64,000 nucleotides of DNA from Cristatella mucedo (lineage: Eukaryota; Bryozoa; Phylactolaemata; Cristatellidae). Below are positions 34,480 through 47,489 of this stretch, in pieces. The notes beneath the pieces were generated by a model. The model had not been told where the DNA came from and made no database searches. It saw only the letters and a program-made list of their open reading frames with translations. Position 1 is the first letter of the stretch; every line of letters begins with the position of its first letter. The stretch is from positions 7,991,001 through 8,055,000 of the forward strand of contig WPIO01000010.1 in NCBI GenBank assembly GCA_009760855.2, in the 5' to 3' direction. The translations under genes were made by a program, and so were the position numbers.

Positions 34480-36780
34480 GCCGAATGGCCCTAGTTGTCG
34501 AGGTCCTGTCGCACTGAGTGCCGTCTTGACCGAAAGCCCTGCTAGTTTTGTTTTGGAGAATCATGCAGATCGTGCTCCCAGAAACAAGACACACAAAGAC
34601 GGCTTTGGTATAGCAGCTTCCGACGATTGCAAAAAATAGGAACAGGATGGGCAAGACATGATGAGCAGGCTGCAGGACAAGCTTAGCAACTTGCTAAGGC
34701 AACCTAACCGATGCTGGCAAGATGCCCCGAATGGTGGGTGGCCTGTCATCTGCATGGCATTGCCGTTGGAAACAACGGCAATCTAGGCCCCACTCTGTAG
34801 ATTGACTATTATGTGAGCAGTATGATTACATCCACAACGTTAGCACATTTGTGTACGTTTCAATGTGCATGTCAGTTTGTACATTAAATTTCTTGTAACA
34901 AGACACGCTGATTGGCACACAACCCTAAATGCATCAGTCATACTGCCATCCATATTAGGGTCGTGTTGGCAGCATTGTTGTCAAGCCTTCTCTTGGCACG
35001 TTTAACTTGGGACTTTGCAGAGATTAGAGCCGTCAGGTCAAGGCCGTTCAAACATGGTTTGCAGAGCAAAGAGACGATGCGAAGCAAGTGAAGAAGGCAA
35101 CAATCTGGCATGCCAAAGAGGCTGCAATGGCTAGCCTATAAGTTTCATTGTCTTTCAAAACTGTTGAATTGGTATGACACTCGTCTGGTTTCAGAGGCTG
35201 TCCTCTTCAGCATCCGAGGACGCTGCAAGGTATCGTTTTTCTCTTTTTCTTTTTAGTAGTGTTATCCGTTTGGGTGTCCAGCACTTGGTAAATCCGATTG
35301 AGGGTTCAGCAAGCATTTGTTTTTTATTTGAGTAGCTGGCGTGTGTGGTATTACAGGCTGTTGGGCATGCACTCTGTGTTAGTAAGCGCGTAGGCATGCC
35401 ACCAGCTTCAAGTAGCAGTGGCAGCTCCTGCCTAAAGCACTCGAGTCTGGAGCGTGGGGGTCTATTAGTTGAGTCAAGTGCTGTCAGCAGCGACTGTCAG
35501 TCGGTTGTTCCCCACTCTCTGATTTCTTTAATTTGCCACCGTCTTTTCAAATCCCTTGTGGGGCTGTTCACTGAGGACCATGAATCATGAGCCACCATGA
35601 ATGGTTGATTTGCCTGAGGATCTGCATGTTCGATAGCTCTATATTGTCTGCCATCACGACATGCATACATGTACGAATTGCTTTCACCGGCTATACTTGG
35701 TCACATGAGAGCGGGCACTTAAGTGGCTAACTATGGACAGCTATATATCAGCATCGGCTACAGATTCTAATACTTCATCTAACATGCAAGCAAAGAGGTC
35801 GCAGGCTTCGTTGAGTACACATACATTTCTATGAGAGCAGCTTGGTAGAAAACTGCAGGAGCCAGTGATGAACATTAGGCATTTGTGAATACGCTGCCCA
35901 GTACAAGCAGGCTGAATGGTCTGCAGCAGAAACTGTTCCTGGGATTGCTGGGCTACCTTGATGAGTGTTTCCTTGATTATGTCCAACAAATCGATGCAGT
36001 GGAAAAATAGCAACCTCAGCATGGTATCGCAAATACACTTGCATGTTATGGATGCCGTGCCCTTAAAGCTGTGTCTACACTGGCTAAGGCATCAAGACAC
36101 CGACAACTTATCTCGCGTGTGAACTAGCTTCGAACCAGCCATGTCCACACCAGGGAAAGTTCAGCTAGCCTCATTGTCGGGCTGTGGCTTTTACATTTTT
36201 TCTCACTTGGCAACAAGAGATATCTTTGAAGTCTGGAGGGCGTACAGTTGCTCGTTTGGTGGCAAATGGAAATTGAGCAGCCACTATCCTCGGACACGTT
36301 ACTGCTTCCACCCATATATGCTTACACAAGTCATCGAAAATTCAGCCGAAATACTCTAATATGCAGCTTTCTTTATCAATAAATTCCTGTATTCCGAACC
36401 CTTACACTCCCAACGACTGGTCTCCCTGTCTATGATGGCAGCATCCATGTGGCTGTTTGGGTGTGCTCTTGATTGGTTAGCTGCCTATGAAGTCTCCTAT
36501 CAATCGCCAAGCAATAGACAACCAGGCCGCCAAGCAAAAGACCACCAGGCTTGTTCCTGCAGTCAAGCCCTAGAGATCCTTCCCATCAGACACCGGTTCC
36601 CCTTTACCAGTGAAAACTGGTGATGTATCTGCAAGTTGCAATGGGTCTCTGCAAACGTTCGTCGGTGTAGGTGAAGCTTTAGCCACCAAGACGATGTGAA
36701 ATTGCGATTTTACATCGTTATTTTCAGGATCTGATAGCATCCAAAAACAGCTTTCAGCTTGTAAGAGTGATTCCAACTGG
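34480..36780. other. intron; no feature recognised
   Basis: No exon or related repeat was identified between the candidate 34.2-kb exon and a SINE at 36.8 kb. Confidence 0.4.
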
Positions 36781-36794
36781 ATGCAGAGGTAAAC

Positions 36795-36917
36795 CACAGC
36801 CCCTATCGTGGGTTCGAGACCTGCAGTAGGCAATCCTTTATTGCCTGCTGCAAGCAGATGATAGCTGCAAGGCTCTTCTGTTGCTATATAAATTGGGCAG
36901 TTGAATCATCTAATCTT
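36795..36917 (+). mobile_element. SINE family A fragment
   Basis: B-box-like 'cgtgggttcgagacctgcag', body 'ggcaatcctttattgcctgc' and end 'gggcagttgaatcatctaat'. The A-box end is missing. Confidence 0.75.
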
Positions 36918-38159
36918 GACTTCCTTACTTTGATACCAACGACCGTTACTATAGTCCATTACTGTAAGAGGCAACCACCTCTGGCAGGCAGTGTGGGTCT
37001 GCCAAACTAACTTCTACCTTGGGCCATAGCGGTAAGCAATTGCCTGGTGGCAAGCTGCATGGCCTGCCCTTTCAGTGCCCCAACCCCTGCTGCCCCGGTC
37101 AAGGTCGAGGCAAAGGCTCAACTTTTGGGGAAATCCCGAGTTTGCCACTAGCCACTGAAATAAAATCGTAACACATTCTATGTATGACCAATACAGCAAC
37201 GATAATTTCAGTGCTGATAAATGAATAAAATTATGATGAAGCTAACTCATGCTAAGCCATATGCAACTCAGGCAGTAGGAACAAAACTGAACTGATGGAA
37301 CCAATGAAGCTATAGCTTGCACTACCACAAGTGGATGCCCTCTGCGAATAGGGCTGGGCTTTGCAGACAGGTGTGCTTATCCCAAAGGCATCTAAAGGAA
37401 TCAGCAAATCAACTAAACGAATTGATAAATCAGCAAAACTTAACCATGATCGGACCGTCGAGGCACTGCCGTTCTGCAGCAGGGAGAATATAGAGTGACT
37501 GGCAAAGATCCCAGGGGGTGGATGAAAACTCCCCAATCGAGCAAAGAAAACTTTCATTTGCCTACGATGGCTGAAGATCTCCTCAGAAGGTTTAAACACA
37601 CCAAAGCCTTTCGGCAAGCCTTTTCTTGTGAGGAAAGATCAGCAGCCAACGTTGCCCTGGCTTGCTAATCCTCTGTTGCTAGCCTGTTGACCATGGCTGG
37701 CACATACCGAAGCGCAGCAGCTGTCAACCGACCAGGGTTGATGGCCACCGCTTACTTAGCAGGAATAGCAGCAGAGCAGCCGGTTGGGCTTGCGCCTCAG
37801 GTATCCCGAGTGTCAAGCCGGCTGCCCACCAGCAGTGGACGGGTGGACAGCTCGAGCAACCTCTACCTCCCCCTCTACTCAGAGCAGCTCTGCATATTTG
37901 TGCTCTGCCCGTATTGATATGATGTACAGATGTTTTCCATCGGCCTACACCAAATGTCTGGCACACATTCTGTATGGACCAGTAGGAAAGTAGCTCCTTC
38001 TTTGACCAGCTGAAATTGAATGCCAGCAATGCAGAGGAGCCATGTAGGCCAACATTCCTGCAGTTGGGACCAAAGTGCTGACATATATATATTGGAAAAA
38101 GAGGGGATCGATATAAGTATCTGAGTTTCGTGATGCCCGAGCTGTCGTCTCGTATGCTA

Positions 38160-38308
38160 AATATATAATTATAATTAATTTGTATAGCACCCTAAGAGAA
38201 CCTAATCTCCATGCAGGCGCTTCACATATGCCACAGGGCTTGAGTCCACGATCTCGGCCAGCTTCGGTCGGGGTGAGCACCTTAACCACAGGGCCATGTT
38301 GACAGCCA
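38160..38308 (-). mobile_element. SINE family B copy
   Basis: On the plus strand it reads 'tttgtatagcaccctaagag', 'aggcgcttcacatatgccac', 'gggcttgagtccacgatctc' and 'gtgagcaccttaaccacagg', the reverse of family B. Confidence 0.85.
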
Positions 38309-38869
38309 GTGCTGCTGTCAACCATATGAGATGCTATTGCATGCTGGTGCATAAGCTTCTTATAGGCAACATGCTGGAGAGTCCTGGTTAGATCGAAATT
38401 GCTGCAAGCCGGAAATGGCGGTATCGGTGCAAGAGCACCGCACCTGCATGTACATGCACTGAGTGGGTCGTGAGCTCGAGCTAATTTTCCTGTCCCTCTG
38501 CAGGTAATCCTTTATTGCCTACTGTAACCTTTCTATGGGACCCAAAGTCTTGGCCCAAAGATGTGAAGATGCAAAATATGGTTCATTTCCCTTAAGAGAA
38601 CTTAATCGCCATCCAGGCATTTTACAAAAGCCGAAGGACTTGACCCCATTTTTGTTAGGATCTTTAGCCAGCCACTATGGTAGGCAGTCGTAATCTTGGA
38701 ATAAGCATGATGACAAGCTGTGAAAGCAGTCTTCAAAATGAATTTTCTAACTGGCAAGCAGTCGTCCAAGAGGATGAATCTCGAAGTGACAGTGCACAAG
38801 AGCTACCAGCATAGACCTGTGGAGTGGCACGTATAGACAGCAGTGACAATAGCTACTCCCCTCAAAGTA

Positions 38870-39138
38870 TCTGTTCCACTCAGCTTTCCCTGCGCCCCAG
38901 TGAACTAGTCTATTTTTTCGAGCATTTTGCCTGCTTATATATGCATGATTCAGTGCATGTTACTAATCAGGGTTTATACAAGCCAGCAGCCCTAGGTGTC
39001 TTCTCATGCGCATTTGCAATCATATCTAAGAATGACACCTTGCTAGCTATTAACTTTGGTTACTACTTCTCATGCAGCCATTTAAAAAGTACCTGAATCT
39101 AGATTTGGTTCTCTTAGGGCGCTATACAGAGAATTTTT
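38870..39138 (+). mobile_element. LINE family 3 3' fragment
   Basis: 'cagctttccctgcgccccag', 'agtgcatgttactaatcagg', 'ccttgctagctattaacttt' and the tail 'ggttctcttagggcgctata' parallel the 23.4-23.66 kb copy. Confidence 0.75.
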
Positions 39139-40092
39139 ATTAGCGTGTATTTCCAATGGAACACACACTTTGTCTTCGAAATTCTGTAGGGCCACACAGA
39201 GTTACACAAAGGTACATACGGTAAAGCAATGCCTACACGGATAGTTATACTTACAAAGAGAGTACACAACATGCATGGGTACAATTAAAAGTCAAAGCCA
39301 CTCTCATTATGGTATGATAGCATTATATGGTTTGGTTTGATAGCATTACGGCAATCCTATGGTACGACACATGTCACAACAGCAAGCGAAGACTGGCACA
39401 GCACACGCTTGCATCTTTGCTTGCAAGATTAAAGTGAGTAGGTTCGAGTCCTGCTCGAAGAAATCCTTTACTAACCACTACAAATTGGTTGGTAGCCAAT
39501 TAAGTTTTGTTTACACGGTTCTACTTTTGTATTTGCGAAACCAACCTTTTTTGATCGCGACACTCCTTTGAGCTCTTGGCAGTATTCTTTCGAGTGTCTA
39601 GCTAGCGTGAGAGAAGGTCGAACATAATTTGGATCGTGTACATACATGCAGCATTAGGCTGCTCTGCTACTATATACCAGTACACAAGGCTGCTCAATCA
39701 GCCGACTAGACTTCATTGTATGCTCAAAGGAGCATTACCCGCCGATTGCAACAGTTGTATGGCAGCCAAGACACACTGGATGGATGAGAAGGGAGAGGTG
39801 AAGGGAGGGAAAGAAGTCGTGTAGGGGCTAGTAGAACCTTTGCTGCCCCACCCCGTGAAAAGAGGACGCGAAGGAGGGGGAGGGGGTCAAGGAGGAGAAG
39901 GAGGGGCGCACGGGTGTTCATGCACGTGCATTTGCGCTCACTCGCTCAAGCTCGCACGATAGCTGGCTTTTGCAGTTGCTGCACTGGCGTACGAGGACAA
40001 CAGCTGGGCCCAAAGAGCATGGTAAGCGCAATCGGAGCTGCAATACTCCGTCTGTTCATGGTGCTGCCACCTGCTCGAGGCACGCGACTCAC

Positions 40093-40270
40093 CGGCGCAG
40101 GACAGCTCCCCGTTGCGCAGCTTTAACCGTGCTCGCCTCTTGGAGTTGAGCCACGTCTCGAGCTGCTCCTCTGTGACATAGCTGCTCACATACTTTTCCA
40201 GCACGGTTGGATTCTCAAGCAAGTAGCTCAGCACCGTTTCGCTGCTAAAGTCTAGAATCGAAAGATGCAT
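40093..40270 (-). CDS. PDE10A: PDE10A-like exon: N-terminal helical region
   Basis: The exon encodes 59 residues plus one base. It includes SETVLSYLLENPTVLEKYVS and EEQLETWLNSKRRARLK, matching the N-terminal segment of PDE10A in which a helix is followed by a 'VEKWL-(K/R)RK' motif. The donor is strong (GCCG, then gtgagtcg). The start is uncertain. The in-frame ATG at 40270 is preceded two codons upstream by a TAG in frame, so it could be the true start. Alternatively the TAG belongs to an acceptor (ccactag at 40280-40274) and this is an internal exon preceded by an alternative first exon, as in vertebrate PDE10A genes. The exon ends in phase 1, which fits the candidate exon at 34.2 kb. Confidence 0.85.
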
Positions 40271-40273
40271 CCT

Positions 40274-41869
40274 CTAGTGGCCGGAAGAGGGCACTAGCGG
40301 CCGAGTAGCAGCCGGTCATGCGCTTCCATCGCTCTCTAGCACCAGTAGCAGTCGACTGCCTGCTGCCAGAAGCAGAGTGACAGCACTGACAGGGCTGCAA
40401 ATTTGAGAGCGACCGGCGAGTGCAGGCAGCAGCAGCAGCCAGGTCTGCAGTAAAGCGACGCAAAATGTCTCAACTAGCATCCAGACGCAGGAAACGGCCA
40501 TGCTGGCATCGTGGTTTTTATTCCCTACGAGAAAGGCAGGGGCAGCTCAAATCGAGGCTACGCCGGGAGGGGGCTGCCATCGAACCCATCACCGAGTCTT
40601 GGCAGAGTTTGACCGCTCTGCCAACCTGCCAGCGCCCATGCAGTTGCAAATCACGTGGTCGCAAATCGTGTGGCCGCAAATCTGGCACGCAGAGGCATGC
40701 CATTTTAGTGCTGCACTGACTTTTTCCAGAGCGGCGGCTTCTCTTCTAGCCCTGGTCAGGAGTCAGTATTCACTCGAGTTCCCCTCCCCCCAGCCACTAC
40801 AGAGTGTGTCGAGTGGGGGGGGGGTGGCGCTCACCGGCAGGGCGCGATTTAATTGAGGAAATACAGCATGCATGGCTGGTGGTGCTGCTGTGGAACGCGG
40901 ATTCTCGGATTCTCATGCTTAGCTCGCTGCTGGTGCTGCTTTCGGTGCTAGAGAAGCCGCTGCTGCAGCAGCCTGTGCTCGGGTGCCTATCATTGCAGAG
41001 AGGTCGCTGTCAGACCCTTCAATGGCACTGGCCACGTGGCCTTCGTTGAGCATCGAGGCTCGGCTTCGTGCAAGCAAGTCAGCTCGTGAGCTCATGCTTA
41101 TGGCAACGTGAGTACAGCAGGCTGCAGTGCACTCTCGCTTGCTGCGATGATGACACAGGGGAGATGAGGCTTGGGATATTTAGAACTTTCGCTCTATCCA
41201 TGGAATCTTTGGTCTGCCACTTCAGCTGCTATGCAAGCATTAGCCCTGGTGCCAGCTTGCGAGCAACAGCAGCTTCGGCAGCAGCTGCTGCTGTGGCCTT
41301 GCCTGTGCAATGCCTTCTGAACCTCCAAGCTGCTAGCCACCACAGCCAGTGCAGTGCAAATAAAGCCAGCCAGCGCAGGCAAAAGCCTTGGTAAGCGGTC
41401 TTTTTGGTACCCAGTCTGCAGATGTGGGTTGACTGCAAGTGCAAATATTTACCAGTTTCTTTGTGTTCCTTTTAGAGCAGCTCTCCAACGCAGTTGCTGA
41501 CGTGGGTAATAACAAAGCTCGTGCCAAAGTCACTATTGGTGGCTGCTCGTTATTGTTGCCCTCATCCATCTGCATGGCTGTTTAACAATGTTATTTATGG
41601 TCAGCATTTAGCTACAACTGGCACTAACTTCTTGCATGCCCTCGATGCCATAATGGCCACTCTCTCGATCTCCTGCCGGGGTCTCAGAGGAGGTCCTAGT
41701 CCAGTGATCGAGAGGCAGATGTGTGTGCATTGCTGGAGCTTAATTGAGGCAGGTAAAGCAAGCATTGGTGCATTGGCTAAAACGTTCTAAGCGATCAAAT
41801 TACTATGTTGTGATCCCATTGACAGAAAAAACGTGGGTCATAAGTAACCTCGGTGATAATGAATGGAGA

Positions 41870-41932
<63 letters not shown>

Positions 41933-42420
41933 ACGCTCGCGCGCGCGCACATACACACACACACACAGAGGAGGGATAAGGTGTAGCATGAGCAACAAAG
42001 ACAGCAAAGACTGAATCTGAATGCCGTGCAGCAACATGCAGATGGAAGCAGGGAGAGATTGACTCACGCACGTGCGCATACTCAAACAGTCTTGCACATG
42101 CTGGCCTGGCCAGTGGCAGACAGACCGAGGATCGTGGTCAGATGTACCGAAAGTAAGACGTGACAAAGTTGAGCAGAGCCCAAACCGACCAATGAGTGCT
42201 GCAAGTTGTTCAGCAGATTCCAGTCAACTCAACAACACAGCAAGCGTCACTGGCAATCGCATGCACACGATCATATCGTTGTCCTATACTAGGTACATAT
42301 GCACCTCAGCCAATGGCGCTACCCCCCCTTGCAAGTAAGAGCAACTGTAATTTTGAAATCGTTTTTACTCTCTTGACCACCTGGAGTTGTATATAATCCC
42401 TTTGGCCCACATCGATACTT
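40274..42420. other. region upstream of the recognised PDE10A-like exon
   Basis: It is GC-richer than the introns, with CAG/CTG-rich patches (40395-40445, 40925-40975, 41255-41300) and a (CA)n at 41875-41929. It could hold the promoter or first exon, but no TATA-like or initiator arrangement convinced me. Confidence 0.3.
41875..41929. repeat. (CA)n microsatellite
   Basis: About 27 perfect CA units, with a short gcgcgc and second CA tract after it. Confidence 0.95.
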
Positions 42421-42839
42421 GTGTTAGCCTGGACGAGGTGTTCCCATGGGAGCAAGATAGTTGCCATGCCTACTCAGCAGCTAGAATATGTCTGGTGGGT
42501 GTGCCCAGAGGCAGCACGACAGGCCACAGCAGCTGCAGCTAATAAAGGTCCTATCCCAAACCACGAAGGGCTTTTTGGACCATATTCTCAGTCCTTGCAC
42601 GTGGTGCAGCAAGAAGCCCACTTAGCTAGCTCCCTCTCCTCCCTCTCTTGCTCACTCAAGCAATAAACATGTTAGCTCTTCAAGCCCAACCGACTGCTAC
42701 CTCCCACCTACCCACATGGCGAAAGACGGCTGCCCGAAACCAACGTCTGCACCATGCGCTAGAGCTCAGCAGTCGTGAATACCAGCCCAGTGCCCTTCTG
42801 CCGCCTTTGCATAGGTTGCTGCTGCAGTGAAGTGAAGCC

Positions 42840-42992
42840 ATGAGCCTCGGGTGCTCCTGCATTTCTCTCACCTTTGGCCGGTCCAGTAGACCCGACGACA
42901 GCAGCAATGGCCAGCAGCAGCAGCAGCTACAACTGGCACTAGCTGGGCAGCCCACGGGCTCTGGCAGCTGCAGTAGTGCTGGTGGCAGCTAA
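42840..42992 (+). CDS. small open frame with poly-Gln and LQLALA motif
   Basis: ATG to TAA, 50 codons. The product is MSLGCSCISLTFGRSS-rich at the start, then NGQQQQQLQLALAGQ. The QLQLALA core resembles the ubiquitin-interacting motif of epsin-type endocytic proteins (usually acidic-LQLALALS), but the acidic flank is missing. It could be an exon whose splice sites I did not see, or a product of the CAG repeat. Confidence 0.2.
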   Translation: MSLGCSCISLTFGRSSRPDDSSNGQQQQQLQLALAGQPTGSGSCSSAGGS

Positions 42993-43142
42993 TCCAGCAG
43001 CTTGCAGCTTGGCACTACCAACTGGTGTAGCTTTCTATTAGGTCTGCTGTGGTTTCTGCAGCACCAACACTAGCACTAGCACAAGCAACCAAGACCAGCA
43101 AAAGCAGCTTCTGACACCACCGGCCCCCCCCCCAAAGGGGCT

Positions 43143-43580
43143 GTGTGGCCAGCAGCAGCACCAGCACCAGAAGCTGCTGCATCAGCAGCTGCTGCACCAG
43201 CACAAGCAGCTGCTGCACTAGCAGCTGCTGCTGATGCACCAGCAGCACCAACACCAGAAGCAGTAGCTGCATCAATAGCTGTATCAGCAGTACCAGCTGC
43301 AGCATCAGAAGCTGCAGCAGCAGAAGCAGCAGGTACAGCAGCAGTGGAGGCAGCCGGGGAAACAGCAAAGGAACCCTCGAGCGATGGCTCACAAGCTAGG
43401 AATCTGAACTCTTCGGGAGGCCGGCATGAGCAGGAGCAGGAGCCAGCCGAAGCATTTGCTAGCCCAGACCTACCCGAAGGCGGTGGAGTCGACCTGGAGC
43501 AGCCTTCAGCAGTCATGTTCATTGCTGCCCGGCTTGCTGCACGGACGTCTCGAGTGACGGTAATCCATATTTGCTATTAG
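43143..43580 (+). CDS. Ala-rich open frame over GCA/CAG repeat, unknown
   Basis: The first 75 codons are an Ala-rich repeat (APAPEAAASAAAAPAQ-type) made by degenerate CAG/GCA/CTG trinucleotides. The last 60 are non-repetitive (SSDGSQARNLNSSGGRHEQE and SPDLPEGGGVDLEQP). 'gagtgacg' then gtaatc at 43560 could be a donor. Minus-strand frames across the same repeat are Ala/Leu-rich as well, so coding strand is undecided. Confidence 0.25.
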   Translation: MWPAAAPAPEAAASAAAAPAQAAAALAAAADAPAAPTPEAVAASIAVSAVPAAASEAAAAEAAGTAAVEAAGETAKEPSSDGSQARNLNSSGGRHEQEQEPAEAFASPDLPEGGGVDLEQPSAVMFIAARLAARTSRVTVIHICY

Positions 43581-44094
43581 CAATGGGTGGCAGAAGCCCT
43601 CGCCAGCCTCCGTCAAAGGCCGTCAGCACTGCAAGCCGCACTGCCCACTCTCCTTGTGCGCCCGCCCAGGTGCTGCTGCTGCACGGCACGCTGCTGCACT
43701 GCCGGCCGACTGCCACCGGCTCTCTCTAAGGCAACACTGCATGTTATCTCTAATCACTTCCCAATATCAAGCACCATTGATTCTGCTCCATTCTCTGCAG
43801 AATGCACCTTGGCGAATGCCTATGGTTCGTCCCAGCCAGCCATCAATGATTTCCGTAATCAACTAATCAGGCATCCTGGCTCATTGTAGAAAAGCCAGCA
43901 GCCTATGCACAAATGGGCCCGTTCGGTGCCCAGAGCACCAGCTGCTGCTCCAAGAGGCAGGCAGACAGGCGGGGCCTGCCGCCTGGCCCAGCTCGCCTCG
44001 GAACGACTGCTGCCACTGCTACTGCTGCTGCTGCCGCCGTGGAAGCAGCAGAAGCAAGGTCTACGTGGCCGATGCTGCTGCTACTCTGCTCTAG

Positions 44095-44277
44095 GTGCCA
44101 CAACCCGACCGGGCTGCTGAGCTGCCGGCTGCTGGGCACCGACTGGGCTCTAGCAAGACCCTCGCACGGCAGCCAGCTTTTATGGTTCAGGCCTCCTCAT
44201 CCACCGGGGCCCAGGCCGCCCAACACCCATTTCCAGCCGAAGCAGCTGGAGCAGCTAGCTCGGTGTTCGGAGCGGCA
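44095..44277 (+). CDS. candidate exon, Ala/Pro/Gln-rich, unknown protein
   Basis: It is bounded by a strong acceptor (gctgctactctgctctag) and a donor-like site (GCGGCA then gtgagggt). It is 183 bases, open throughout, phase 0 at both ends, encoding VPQPDRAAELPAAGHRLGSS ... HPFPAEAAGAASSVFGAA. It may belong with the other plus-strand open frames in this GC-rich stretch. No domain was recognised. Confidence 0.3.
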
Positions 44278-45359
44278 GTGAGGGTGAGCCGGCAGCTGGC
44301 GGCACAGTGGCCGAAGCAGAGGCCGGTGGGCAGGGGGGCAGGCTGGCAGGCAGGCTGCGGCCTGCCGAAGCCGCACCTTCTCGGAGCTTTCGCCGGCTTG
44401 CGGCAGAGGGGCAGCTTACTAGGAGCCAGCCGCTCGGTTCAATTATTTATTGCCAGCAGCTATTGCCAATAAAGGCCGACTGAATGCGACATCGATTTTT
44501 GCTGTCGGCTCGGCGACCGAAGCCCGGGCTCCTTTGCCCATCTCGGCCTCCGCCTCGCGTCCTCCACGCGGCTCCTCTCTGCCTCTGCTGCTTCGGGTCT
44601 TGCCTCAGCAGCAGCAGGCAGCAGCAAGTCCGAGCCGATCGCGAACGATGACCGTCTAGGGCATCGGTCGCGTGGGTCTGCTTCGTCCGAAAGCCTACGT
44701 CTCACTGTTGGTCACCTGGACTCCCGTAAGGCGATCGGGCGATCGCCTGTCGACTGAGGACGACTCGCTTGTGCCGACGACTTGGTTTTTTGTTCTCCTA
44801 GCACCGGCTAGAGCAGGGAGCTGGACCATGCTTTGCGTGCCTGCCCGCGAAATTCGAGCCGCCTCCTTCATCCTGACCTGTCAGTTCTTTGAGTTTCTCC
44901 GAGGTTATTACCGACCAACAACTTTTCGAGTCGCCGACATTTGCCGCCCGCGCGGACAGAATAGCAGGTGGAGACGCTTCGAGCTTGCACGTGCTTGGCT
45001 GCTTGACCGATAATTCGCTTTCGCACGAGAAAACGACGAGGTCGCACGAGTCTGCATTCCCCCAACTTGCCACACCGGACTGAGAATGCGTCGAGCAAGA
45101 GTGGCCTCGAGCTGCATCGCAGGGCGGGGCTTGAGATCACCGAGCTTTCGGTGCCCGATCCGATCCTGCTTATGATCCTGATCCCGAGCAGTTGCATCCG
45201 ATCCCAAACTCAGCGAACAGGCGAAACTAGTTTACAGTTTGCTCACAAACCTGCCTTCGTCAATGCATTTTCAAAAGAAATTACTAAGGACTCGTGCCCT
45301 GCTAACTTTACAGAACAAAAAATGTATCACTGTTATGTAAAGAGCTGATACTTAGCATT

Positions 45360-45922
45360 GCTATTGATTACTTTTTATTATTATAAAAATTAGTGTAGAC
45401 GAGTGAGAAGTCAGTCGACTCGTTGAGCCGAAGTATAATGGCTACGGAAATCGAATACCATTGGAGCTGGACACTGCGAACCCAATCTGGAATCTGTTTT
45501 TGTCGGAATTGGCTTGTGTAGAAAACAGCGGCACGGAGTTTTTTCGTTCGACCTCAAAAACGTTCGCTAGCTATAGGTGTCACACGGAATAAGGGCCTTT
45601 TGCCATTACCGCTGGGGCGCCCTCCCAAAGCTATAACATATCGACGAGATAATTCAATATTGAACTGTTTGCAACTGACTAGATCCTAAACTGGGCAGGC
45701 TAATTTTAATGACTAGAACAACATAGCTGAAATTTCTTCGATTCAGATATAAGATGAATGCATATAACGACTACCCTAATAATGAAACAAAACCAATAAA
45801 ACAACATAATTCATGCAAAATATATGCTTATGCATAACTTGCATAACTGCTTTTCCGCTTGCGTGTGTTTAAATACATGTGTGTTTGCTCAAGTGCCTGC
45901 ATATAGACCTGCGTACATCTAC

Positions 45923-45963
<41 letters not shown>

Positions 45964-47485
45964 TGTACAATTATTTCACCACCTTTTCCCCTAATAGGTA
46001 AATGGAAATGCTACAACAGTAATAGGTATATCGATATTAAGGCTTAGTTAAGTTTGGCTACTCAAAGCCAGCTACGGCTGACAGTATACACAGGACGGGT
46101 CTTGATCGAATGATCAGCTTAGCTCCCTGAGACTCCGAGATTCGATCCCGATGCCATTGCGTCCGGCAACGACTCGCAGGGAGAATGGGGTTTAGTCTCG
46201 GAAGGGTGGTTGTCGGTAGGGGGTTGGGTACTGCATGTGTCCAGCTACTGCTACGAGCAGGTTCGAAGCCAATTTAATGTTTGGCTGACTCGCTTTGATG
46301 CAGAGAGAATCAGGTCAAATCGATCAGGTTAGTAAGACCAAAGACTCGGTGCTGAATTTGATCTAAATTATGGTGCATGACAGCAGCGGCGATAGGTTAA
46401 AAATTAAGTCACTTCATTGTGGAACCTATGGCCAAGCCAGTGGTTAACGATTGCCCTAATGATATGACTCACTCCTCTTCGCCTCGACGTTGCTTCCGAC
46501 GCTGAAAGCAGGAAATGCATTCGAGAAGTTTTTCAAGGATTGGTCAATCCTGCTTTGTTTCTGCTGCTGTTCGAGGCCACTGAAGCAGGCAGGCTATTTT
46601 TGCAGTCAGTAAAATGCTTCCTAATTTTGTTTTACGAGGGACTCCATCATCAAAGCAGCCTCGGGCACTAATGGTCGTTACATCCACGTCACCAAGAGTC
46701 CTAATTGACACCGGCGGCAAATGTACCGGCTGCTGACTAGCCTTTCAACGACAAGTACGCGACTACGACGATCCCAGAGTGAACAGCTGCAGCTGCCACA
46801 GTGCGATGCTCATGGTTCCCCACGTGATCTCGGCTTGGGCAGTGCCACTTGTTGCCCAGTCGTTGTCAACCGGTAGTACTGAATGTATGTGTCCACACGT
46901 AGCTCTGGCGATTGTTGGAGCCGATTGAGCAGGATTTATCCAGGCTACGAGAATATTCAGTGCTAGTTCGTTGCTAAAATAAATGCGGTATGGACGTTTT
47001 TGGGTTGTTGAGGCGATTTTTTCAATTGCAGATTTAATCTCAAATTGAGTTCACACCAGGCATTCGAGACGTCCGTCGAAACCTAGGCCGTAGGCACTCG
47101 CAAGATGCGACCTATAGCCGATGGACTTGAATGTACCACCGGCCTCGGCCGGTAGCAGACGCTCAGCAATATGCGACCAGAAGGAAGGGGCCACTACTGG
47201 TCATTCAATCTACAGCTGCAGATCCAATCAAAGAGCGGAATAGCAGCCCATTAAGTCGGCTTAGCGTTTGAATTGTCACGGCCGCCAGCCACCTGATCGA
47301 ATCAGGTACCTGGCATCTGTGCAGTCCATCGGTTAGGCCAAAATGATGGAGCACAAGTAGGTCAAAATGAGCAAATGCCAACCCAGTACACATGGGCAGC
47401 CAGTTTCCGAAAATTGAGTACCCCCTACTTAAAGCCCCAAGACTCAGCAGCACCCCGACTAACATCCCCAAGACTCAGCGGTTGG
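45360..47485. other. no gene recognised
   Basis: AT-richer sequence with a (TA)n tract at 45925-45961. A possible tRNA-like remnant at 46100-46160 (tcagcttagctccctgagac, attcgatcccg) is weak. Confidence 0.4.
45925..45961. repeat. (TA)n microsatellite
   Basis: About 18 perfect TA units. Confidence 0.95.
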
Positions 47486-47489
47486 TGAG

